From NCBI GenBank assembly GCA_026874595.1, contig CM049320.1, positions 36,492,214 to 36,556,213 of the forward strand: a stretch of DNA of 64,000 bases. The letters run 5' to 3'. Below, piece after piece: positions 36,034 to 46,959 of this stretch. A model generated the notes under the pieces. It was not told where the DNA came from, searched no databases, and worked only from the letters and a program-made list of their open reading frames with translations. Within the stretch, counting starts at the first letter, position 1. Each line of letters starts with the position of its first letter. A program made the translations under genes and the position numbers. Source of the stretch: Sipunculus nudus. Taxonomy: Eukaryota; Annelida; Sipuncula; Golfingiida; Sipunculidae.

Positions 36034-39000
36034 TATATGCTATATATGCAATATACAAAACCACAGATATCGATGGTACTTTTAAAAAAAAGTACTGACT
36101 ATAACCTACATATTTCAGGTAGATGTTTCACTGTTACAGCAAGTCTTTACAGTTATGTAAATTTGATATTTTCAACAGAAAAGATATACAGCAGATAAAA
36201 TAAAACTTAGAGATGTTGTTATGTAGTTTGATTAATAATCCACTAAAAATTTGCTTACTGTGTGCATAAAATGGTGTACCATTAAAATGTTTCATTGTTT
36301 GTTACGAAATCATGTTAAAATAAATAAAAATTCAGAAATACGTATACTATCAGAAAGAACATTGTACCAGATTTAAAATAATGTATACTTTATACCTGGC
36401 TATCTGTACAGTGATTTTATTTCACCTCTTGTACAATCCCTTTAAGTCATTCCAAATTATAAGCGGCTAAACTGTTATAATTAGTAGTAAAGTAAATATT
36501 GTCATTTTTCTTCATTTTATAATACAAAATAATGCATATATTATAATTTCTAACATTTTGAGATATTTTAGGTAAAGAACATAGGATTTCAAGCTGTATA
36601 AAGCTCCAGCTTGTCTATTAGTTGAAATACATTTAATATTAACAACAGTTACACTATTGATATGCTAAATAAATGTATTCTTGTGAGCTACATTTTAATA
36701 TTGGACAATTTTATGTATATATTATAAATTGTAGTAATTCTAATTATTGGTTTCCATCATTTAAAAAAACAGGTATATTGAACTTTGTTGCAAAATGAGC
36801 TTCACATAACATTCAGGTTTAAGGGAAGAATTTAGCCTTGTGTTCAGTTTTTTATTGTTCTAAATATAAAAGAAAATGTTTTACAAGTTAAAAAAACATA
36901 ATTTGCATTTATTTTCTTCTTTATTTATAAGTTTCATGTCTGAAATATTCGCGTTAGGCATATATGCAAAGACACGGTTTCCATGTCATTCTGTAATGGT
37001 TGTATTATGTAATTTGTGAATCAGTAACATCATAGAGACATATTAATGTAAAGCATGCTAAAGGTGTAAGATTCCTAAAACATGTTTTAAATATTTGAAA
37101 CGTGGAAGCTGAAACGTGATTGGAAATATTAAACACGTGAAAAAAAATGGGGCAAAAAGGTGTTTAAAACTTTATACCACTTTCAAGCTGAAATGGGTGA
37201 ACGTTTATTTCATGTTAAGGTGTGTTTCAGGTTAAGACATATTAATACTAAAACATGAATTCACTTGAAACATGTTGCAAAACATGTTTACATTATTTAT
37301 CTCTGAAATATGGTTCAAACTAAAACGTGAAATCATAGATTTGAAACACGCTTCGTTTTGAAAGCCCACGATGTGTTTAAACAAGTGACCCATGGGTCAT
37401 GACTGACTAACATTTTGACAACTTTTCCTTGCACAGGAAACTAATTAACATAATGTAGGTTGCATCATTGTTCATGCAAAAAGCTTTTCATCATTTTCAA
37501 CGATTAGGTGATGGTAGTCTTTTCATGTGTACGAGGAAGCCATAGGAGATTGATGGACAAAGACAATTTCAGGCGGATACATCAAAGCACTCCTGAGATG
37601 AATTAAAAATGGATTGTACTAATACTTGATTGTACAGCCTGAACTCCCGTGCTTCATTAACATATTTAAATGAGATTTGGTTTTCAAAATTACACATGCG
37701 CCACCTATTGATCAGAAGAGTACTACGACCGTTTGGTGGTTTTACTACACGGCTTTTTTGCACAGGCGACCAGTGTGAAAGCTTTATTCTTTATACTCTT
37801 TAGAATAAATCAAATATATACCAATCCTGAATAAATAGCAAGTTTTAATAGTCGAATGATACAGGAAACCGTGTCAGTGCATCAAATCGGAGCAAGCGAG
37901 CGTGTCAAAGGCACCGCTTCAAACCTGATATTTGACACGGTACCCTATCGTACGCGCATTTTAATTATCAGCTATGATGCAAAGTGTACCCATGATCTAT
38001 ACTCCGAGCTCCCATCTCTGTGCTAATTATATAAAAATTATTCTTTAGGCGTTAATTTGACTCAGTGTTTTGGCCCGTGAACCACCGCTTCGGTGGCCAT
38101 GTTCACAGGGTAAACATGCACCCACTGACTAAGGTCGCGAGTCGTAACCATAGAGAAGACAATTCGCTGACCCAAAAACTAAATTCAGAGCGGCCAAGCT
38201 GTGTGCATGTGCAGTATAGGCTAGGCCTATATAGCTCTGCCTTAACAGGTATAACCCATCGGAAGCCTGCTCTGTACGTGATATGTATCTGTTTTGCAGT
38301 TTCCTTTCAGTTTTAAATCACTAAGGAAATTACAGAGCTGTTTCAACGTTTTGTTGATAAATAATATTAAAATACCGTCAATGAAGAAGGCCTTTCTGAC
38401 AATATTTACAGGCTAAATGTGTATAGCTCATCAGCGCTCAAGGGCTATCGATGTTGGTCAAAATAATGTTCATGTCCTGTGATAGGCTATACCATCCCAG
38501 ATAATTTATTTTTAAACTGTTCTGTGTTTCATATTGTAACGTTCCATCATGTTCATTTGTTTAAGCTATTTTATCTGTCCTCGTGACAGACGGCGTTCCG
38601 CTCTAAGGAACCAGCTGACGCTCACAAAAATGTGTACCCTGGCTTTGGTAAACCACTTTTAAATCTGATAGTTTCCATAACCATATATTTTATTATGCTC
38701 TTTCCTTTAAGTATGGTAAGCTTACTGCTGTCGGTAAATTTACCAAATGTTTCATTGATTTTCTGAGCTTTCCCCCTCGTCATGTAAGTAGGTCATAGAC
38801 ATGTTGAAAGAGGCCATTTCACAAGTAACATGACAATGGTCACATGAATTAGTAATATCCATTGCCATCTACAGATGGCAAGACACAACTACGAGTGGGC
38901 AGACAGTGTTGTCAAACCAACATAGAAAAAAATACTGGCGTCTGAAAAATGACCCGCATCTGAGTACATCTGTGGGCATTCATGTTTATTTTTACCGCTA

Positions 39001-39564
39001 GGGGTCGGGGCAATATATATATATAGGAACTAAGACCACACAGGACAAAGAAATAACTGTACTTTTTGAATACCTATTATAATAAAAGCTCAGAAATCGG
39101 AGAATTTCTGAATCAGCATTTGCAAAATTACTTATGTCTTTATTTCTTTTTACAGTGCTTATTTATTTTATTAGTAAATGTACGAAAATTATTATTAATA
39201 TCAATGGGTCTTATTTATAGTAGTATATGTTATATTATTATTTTACACATTGTAAATTCAAGGATATACAATTCCCTTTAATTACATTTAATGTTTTTGT
39301 GCTTTGGTCGGCTTCGAGAATCATTATCGCCTTACACAAAATATATTTAACATGCAGTTACACTGTGCATAATGCTATATTAACATGACACCCAGAGACA
39401 TGACGCCTAGCGGATTTCTTACACTGAAATTCCATCACCTATTTATGTTATAATCTGGTGAAAAAATAGTTGTTAAGGAATCTTAAACTATAGTTAGAAT
39501 GATTTCCAGATTGCTTAAACGTTTTTGTCGATAGTCGTTTGGTAATATTGACCTAATTTACCGT

Positions 39565-40540
39565 AAGGGTTTCGAGAAAATTTTATCTGGAGCTCTCTAT
39601 AGATGCTAATTTATTAGTTTCTAGGTCATACTGCCATGGCTTGTGTCTATCTGACTTATAGTGTACTCAAATTATGTTCTTTTGCAGAGCTCACAGAATA
39701 CCGGTCGCAGTGACCTTACTTTGTATGTGAAAGGAGACATGAGAATGACCATCCGTCACATTCACAAAGACAATTTTATAGTTAAGGTTTGTGCCCTGTC
39801 TGACTTTCTGGGTAATCAAAATTAGGTTTTCTGCTCGTAGCTTGCAGAATATAAAACACAGCGACCTAATTTCAGAATTCAAAGAGAATTGCCAAGGACC
39901 TCCCTGCAAGTAATATAAGGAGAATCGAAGCCCAAACCGATACACATTGTGCCCTGTATGACTATATGGGTGCTCAAAATCATGTTTTTGATCAGTTGCT
40001 CACAGAATATAGGCCATCAGGACTTAGTTTCGGATTTCCAAGAAAATTTTCCCAGAAGCTCCCTGGATGTTATGTTACAAGATTCCAGGCCTATCGAATA
40101 CAATTGGTGATCTCTCTGAATGCCTTGGTGCTCAAATCATGTTTTATTGCCAGTAGCTCACAGAGTGCAGGTCACCTGAACTAATTTTAGGTTCCCCAGG
40201 AGTTTTGTCAGGGACCTCCCTTGCTGTAAAGTCAGACGTTGCAGGGTAAATAATCGATACAATTTTTGAACTCTCTGAATATCAGGGTGCTCAAAATCAT
40301 GTCTTTGCCCAGTCGAGTATAGGTTATCATGACAGAGTTTCAGGTTTCCCAAAACATATGCCTAGAACCTCTCTGGTTGTCGAGATTGAAGATTCTAGAC
40401 CTACCGGATACAATTTGAGCCCATGTTTGTGCTCAAACTTGTTTCTGCCCATTATAGCCAGCAGAATGTAGGTTTAGAAGTTTCAAGGTCTAACGATTAT
40501 GGTGTGTGCTCTGTTAACGGACGGACTGTATCATTTGAAT
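39565..40540 (+). repeat. Pearl/Helitron-like tandem repeat core (copy 3)
   Basis: Copy of the 15460-16435 block inside the third 12-kb unit, with the same order of monomers. Confidence 0.6.
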
Positions 40541-40851
40541 GTCTTAAAAATTAGAGGGGAAAAATGGGGGAGAAAGATGGCACCACCAGTTGTCAGGAAC
40601 TAATGACAACGTTCATGATCCATATGCACGGAAAGAATCAAAGCACTTGATGCCGTTCACATTGATTAGCTATACACATTTTGGAGCTTTTGCATAACAT
40701 TTTTAATTATTCTGGCTTGCATAAAAAAGCCAATAACCCAGAGAATATATGTCGCATTGACCTAATTTAGGTACTCAGGGCGATTTTGCAAGAACCTCTC
40801 TTTATGTCAAGTTTATAGAGTCTTGGTCCAATGGTTACGATTTGTGCCCTG

Positions 40852-41149
40852 TTAAGCCTAAGTCATAAAAAACTTAAGATTTTGACTGTCGTACGATCCC
40901 AGCAAGGCAACGACAGCTGGCACCGTTGTAGATTTGGGAGATTTATTTTTATAATTTTGTGGAAGCGTTCACATATAAAATATGATATTGTACGACGGTT
41001 GTGGGAAACTGGTCAGGGCTAAGACTAATCGTACGCTCTTCCTATTGAAGTCTTATGAGGTACCTACGATGGTCGTAATACAAAAAAATTCTTTTTCAGT
41101 CGTAGACCTGTCGTATATATGTTGCGCGATATATGTGACTTAGGCTTAA
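40852..41149. mobile_element. TTAA-flanked MITE (copy 3)
   Basis: Same inverted ends and TTAA flanks as 16747-17044, carried in the third 12-kb unit. Confidence 0.65.
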
Positions 41150-42904
41150 GACAAACCCATGGCGGTCGGAGGAACGGCCATCAACGGTATAACATTCATA
41201 TGACCGTGCGGCAATCGTTTGGTTGTCGCACGAAAGTCCTACGATTCGTAGGGCCTCAGATAACCAAAAATTGTACGAAAGTCGTAGGTTTATCGTAACA
41301 CAGTCAGACTTAAGAGACTGGCCTGAAATAAAGAATAACCTACGAACATGGTCATTATTCTTCGACATGGGTCTAGGACGGTTTTTTTTCTCGCTTTTCC
41401 CCCCGCAAAACACTTGAATTTCTTACGACACTATCACAACTGTTCTAGGAATTGCCCATATTATCAGTCGTAGACCTGTCGTTTATGTGTTGTGCGATTT
41501 ATGTTACTTAATGGACAACCGGAAGGACGGCCGGATGGACGTGTGATCGCTATACCTCGGTGACCTTCAGTCAGCTGAGAAAAAAAAAGGAAAATTTATC
41601 CAATTTGGCCTGATCAGACCTTAACAAATCAGATTTCTGTCAAAATTTAACATTAAATCGATCATTTTTCATGTGTCCATGAAACTGCTTATCAGGGTTT
41701 GATTTAGGGTGCGCAGTGGGCGATCCATTCATTTCTGATATACCAATACATTACCTGAATACCTAAAGACAGACCTAGATTTTGCATCATAACGCTTTTA
41801 ATTTTCCCTACCCCAGTTTGCGCATTAGAGTATAATTTTTTATTTTACTTTCTACACTGCTGGGGGTTGGGTTGGCCACTCCAATACATCCCTTGCTGCG
41901 CCAAGTTCCCGCTTGCCCCATTAAAAAACCCTGTATGCTTCCCTGCTTGTAGATTAAGTAGATCATGTTCTAAATGAAATGTCGGTTGCCCCCCCCCTCC
42001 CGCCACATTTTTGGCCCAAGGCTGTCAGTGTGGCCTTTCTTTAAGAAAATAAGCAGGTCTCATCAATTTGCATGGAACATCCATTGTATTTTCTCTGTCT
42101 ACATGCCTCTAGTGATAAATTAAGCCTGATATAGGTCAGTATCGTGTAATTTTTAGAGATAGGCCAATATATATAGTGCTATTATTTTCAGTTGGAAAGG
42201 TAGGAAATATGCTTGTAAGCTTAATATCATATTGATTACCGTATAAAGAGGTCTGTTTTGAAATATCATCATTTGGCATATTTTTCAACGTGTAATTATA
42301 TGTGATTGAAATCAGATCAGTGTTTCGTAATTTGTTCCTGAAAATAATGATTTGATAATTTTATATCTTAAACTTCATGAAAGTTAAAAATTATATATCC
42401 TTTGCTTCGTAGTATATTTGGATCATGATTTATACCATGCACGCCTATAGTTTTGAGTAAAACTATAAACACGGTAAGGTGATCTCAAACTACATGTATA
42501 TACCTATTAGCCTTACTCACGGTAAGCTTAGAAAAAAAGTATATTGTATTATAAATATGATCCATGTTGCACGCATAATTCTGTTCATCAGTATTTGGTA
42601 AGGTGTTTGTGTAGTGCAGAATGTGAGTAAAAGTGGGAAAATGGTGAAAATACTACACTGAAAATGCATATTTTTTTGTATTTTTTTCCCACAATATTCC
42701 GCAGCTTGTGAGATGGCAACAACCTCCCAAGCCCAACACCTTTGCGCGGTTACGCGCCCTCTATCTCGCAACAACCGGAGATTGTTCCCCTCAACTTACA
42801 AAACCGCATAAAAGCCTATGATTAGACCATAATAGAACTAAGTGTATAGGAACCGTTTACAGACATATTCTATACCGCTTTGGATTCATCATTATATATA
42901 TATA

Positions 42905-42947
<43 letters not shown>

Positions 42948-43119
42948 GCCGGTATATATAAATATATAATTCTATTATATGTTATCAATTAAAAATATCA
43001 AATTACTTTTTTTATTTATATATAAAAATATTAATTTGCAAGGAGATCTTTTTATAACCTCTAAGACTGCATAGGGTTCATGGCCCTAGCCCCTACAGTT
43101 ACGATTTGTGCCCTGCTAA

Positions 43120-43250
43120 CGGACGGACGGCCGGCCGGACGGCCGGACGGACGGCCGGCCGGACGGCCGGACGGACAGACGGAAGGACGACGGACAAAGA
43201 CCCATCGCTATAGCCCAGCATGACTGAAAGTCAGCTGAGCTAAAAAACCA
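43120..43250 (+). repeat. GGACGGCCGG array plus hairpin (copy 3)
   Basis: Same as 19027-19156, with the hairpin at 43212-43241. Confidence 0.65.
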
Positions 43251-43881
43251 TGGTTATTGTAAAACCATGGTTATATGGTGCCCGCGTGATGATATTCACG
43301 GTTCTTGCCAACCGGAAGTAAACAAAATGAATTCCGTGACTAAAACCCCTTGTTTCTGATTAATACAGTAGGCAAATGTCGATCGTGGAGAGTAGGGTGG
43401 GTGCAGGGTGAGAGTGAAGGAGCATCGAAAGTTGGTTTGGGAATCATTAGACCCCACTTTAGGGAATATCCCCCTCTCACTTGTTCCCGACCGACTGCCA
43501 GAGTAATATCACCTTGGCCCCTATAAGTAGATCATATGGGTAGGGAACTAGGGAATTCAATAATGGTTAACGTTCGCCTAGTCTTTGCGTAGTATGGGGA
43601 ATTTAGCTCTCCCAGTAACTCAAATAAGCACGAACTACATACAGTTTACTGCCAAACACCAACAGAGTCGAGCAGTGCTGCCGAAGGAAGCCGTAAAGCT
43701 GTTCCTTGCTCTTTTGTTGTTGTGATTCTCTGTTTTCTTGGTTAGAGCGTAGGTATATATTTTATACAAATAGACGGTGAGAGCCCAGCATACGATCGAA
43801 TCCCGTGAATACTGACTTTTAGTTTCTTCTATAGTTCTTATCTAATGACAAATTATTCTGCCTTATTGTTTGTAAATACAG

Positions 43882-43923
<42 letters not shown>

Positions 43924-44472
43924 CGGTTCAGGTAATTGATTTTGATTTAGCCGGCCGGTAAACAACCGTCGCACGAAATAGATTAGCAAATGGCCGACAG
44001 ATGTCACCAATAGACAGTATATGAAATCAGGTTGAAGGCATCTGACATGAACAATTTTAGGCCTTTACTGCGTTTCAGTACAATCAAACTCCACCCCTCT
44101 TTCAGTCAAGGGCAGGAGGGGCAGATCCAGGAGTTTTCAGCTGGGGGAGGGGGGCTAGGAAAAGAAAATCGTTGTAAAATGAATTATAACATATAAGTGT
44201 AGTATTTTGACAATTTTCCAACTTTTACTCACGTGCTGCCTCACACAAAAACAATACCAAATATATCATTACAGAATCATGCGTGCCAAAGTGATAATAT
44301 TTATACTTTAATATAGTATTTTACAAAGATTAATCGAACTAGAGAACACGTCACCGTGTTTATAATTTTACTCAATACCACAGGCGTGCATGGTATGAAA
44401 CATGAATCATATATATTGAGAGAGATATATAATTTTCTACGTTCATAAAGTTTAAGATGTAATTATAAAATC

Positions 44473-44525
<53 letters not shown>

Positions 44526-44664
44526 TAAAAGTAGAAACCATGGACAAGTTTGAGGTGAAAGTAAAATGCAGACTGAAGAGTCATAAAATTCATATTATGA
44601 TATTTAGAATTTTGAAATGATTTGTTTTCCTCTTCCCAATTTGGACTTAACACCATCTGAATGA

Positions 44665-44751
<87 letters not shown>

Positions 44752-44877
44752 CGAACGTTCCCAACGTCTTTGCACTTCGAAACCTCCTGTGTTAATAAAC
44801 TATAGTTGGTCTATCTAAAAAGCGTTACTGTTTATCTTAACTTTCGCTTCAACTACAGACTAACACGGCTATACCAC

Positions 44878-44923
<46 letters not shown>

Positions 44924-46194
44924 TGTAGATTCAGATAATATTGTGGGCTTATAATTTCGTGGTTTTTGTGCAAAAGCATATCGTTGGGTATTTAAATTCG
45001 TGGAAAGAGAATGCAAATGCTAGTAGTCCGTGTTTTTTTAATATGTACATCTACGCAATGAAGACGAGAACATATACACATGTAATACACCGGTGGCTCG
45101 ACAGAGATGCTTGTCACACGCTGCGCCTGTACCACAGTCAATCCATCAGTGTTGTGCAAACAAGTCCCGCCCGGCCCGAGCCTAACATAGTAACAAGGGA
45201 ATTAATCGGCCATGACCAACACGTGCCGGCCGATATCACACCTGATCACACCGTGTCCTCAGAAAAGGAAGCCCAAACTTCATCGGTGGAAAAATGGAAA
45301 GATACCGCCCACATGAAAGTGTTTAGCTCATGTTAATGAAGTTCATGGCGGTAGTAACAAGTAGCTTCAGACAGTTTGGCATCCGTAGTTCCAGGAATGT
45401 CAGGGCTTACATATACGGAGACGCCATGCCTCACTTAGTCAAAGCCCATATCATTCGACAGATACATGCAGTCCTATTTGTAAAATGTAATTCTATGTGT
45501 GGGTAAATTCGTGAATAAAAAAGGGAGCATTCACATATGTGCCACTGCGTATAGTCGGGGGAAGTATATGCCGTAAAGCTGATCGTCGCTAAATGTTTAA
45601 ATTCTGTCAGATTAGCGGTTAGTCAAGAGTATCCAGTCATATGTGAATTCATAGAACGTTTTGTGTGTGTTTGTGTAATTCCATTAATAAGTGATATATA
45701 TATAAACACATTTAAGGTGTCGTTCCTAAATGACTTAAGGATACCAGTTCGTTTGCGATACTTCTTAATTAATAAAAAGGTGCATATCATGCAGTGGCTT
45801 ACTACGCCCCATGACCAGGCCAGGAAACCGTTAATTACCCATTTCCCGTGCCCTGAATATTGAAATAGGAATGTTCGGTTAGTTTCGTCCACATGAGAGC
45901 CTATTACTAGTGAATGGAACCATGCATTGGGTTTGTAAGACATATCAAATTATCTTATTGGCCATTCCTTTGCTTTCTTAGATTGTTTTTCGATTGTCAT
46001 TTTGATTGCGTGGATTAACAAAAGTTTAGAATTAAAGTGTTTGTCTGCTAACAGGATGTCATCGCTATGTAACGTTTAAATCTCCTCTTATCTTCATATT
46101 TTGTAAGGGAGGTTCATGTTATATTCATAACTGTGTATAAAAAAGATTACCACCCAACATAGAGAACAACACATCCTTATTGGCTTATAGATAA

Positions 46195-46944
46195 GAAATT
46201 TAACAATAAATAACAGATATGTGAGGTGTTCCCAGAAGCACAATATTAAGATTTCACACCTAATCAAGCATCCGTTCCTAAATTTTGATAAAGATAAGGG
46301 ACCTTCTATGATACTTCAAGAAAAAAATGGAGTAGAGCAAAATGGTACCATTTTTAAGCTCTACATTTTCCAAGGATCCCACCATAGACTTAAATAGGCA
46401 TCTTATAATCAATCATGGACTTCGCATCAGAAGTGTAAATATATGTTAGTATCAGGATTTGCATTTTTTTACCACACACAGCTTGGGTTTCAACTGAATA
46501 TAACTGTGTCAAATTCTAATATTTGTTGAATGCATCTCTCTTTATCTCTCTCTCTCTTGGTACTGCCGGCGACTGTTGTCACATGCATAAGAACGGTTTA
46601 ACATTGTTATCCATATTATAATTTTCGTTTCACTGATTCTAGAACAAGATAAGAACACATTAATATCACGTAAATAAATGGTATATTAAAAATGTATAAT
46701 AAAACCATTGTCACAGACATAATGTCTCGTAAATGGTTGGCTCACGTATTTTTTTTCCGTACGTTTGCAGGTGTTTTTTCCAACACCAATCCATGTCTGC
46801 AAATTTTTCATGGCACCTCGCCCTAGAATAAAATAAAATCTTTATATTGAAAGAGTCTTTGTTGAAAGATACGTTATTAAGTATGTGATTAACGTAATAA
46901 AGGCAGTTGTTCTCCAATTTGCTGTTCTGTGTTACCATTGTTTC
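46195..46944. other. Single-copy flank between the 12-kb array and CTLD gene 2
   Basis: Single-copy AT-rich DNA from the end of the third unit to the CTLD gene 2 stop codon; much of it should be that gene's 3' UTR and downstream sequence. It contains a short CT-rich tract (46534-46557). A minus-strand frame at 46711-46938 is not supported as an exon because the splice phase gives an early stop. Confidence 0.5.
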
Positions 46945-46959
46945 CTATGACATAATACT
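46945..46959 (-). CDS. CTLD gene 2, terminal coding exon
   Basis: A strong acceptor (TTCTTTTTCTTCTCAG) joins the phase 0 donor. It adds SIMS and a TAG stop, giving a cytoplasmic tail of about ten residues without signalling motifs. An alternative acceptor near 46820 (TTCTAG|GGCGAG) would give GEVP and a stop. Confidence 0.55.
   Translation of the reverse strand, partial: SIMS

Larger units (their letters stand above)
34184..46194 (+). repeat. 12-kb tandem unit, copy 3 (12,011 bp)
   Basis: Third head-to-tail copy. Private changes that I saw include CAACCGCAGG for CAATCGCAGG near 35058, GTACTCAGG for GTACCCAGG near 40772, GCATCGAAAG for GCATCGACAG near 43422, TTACGGTTCA for TTAAGGTTCA near 43921 and GCCACTGCG near 45541. 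The C-run near 41989 has 9 C, against 13 and 14 in copies 1 and 2. Homology ends at 46194-46196, where GATAAGA continues into AATTTAACAA instead of TTCACTTG. Confidence 0.95.

Noticed and set aside
46711-46938. 75-codon minus-strand frame as cytoplasmic tail of CTLD gene 2
   Set aside because: The phase 0 donor of the transmembrane exon does not join this frame; the joined reading stops within a few codons. A stronger acceptor at 46960 is available.
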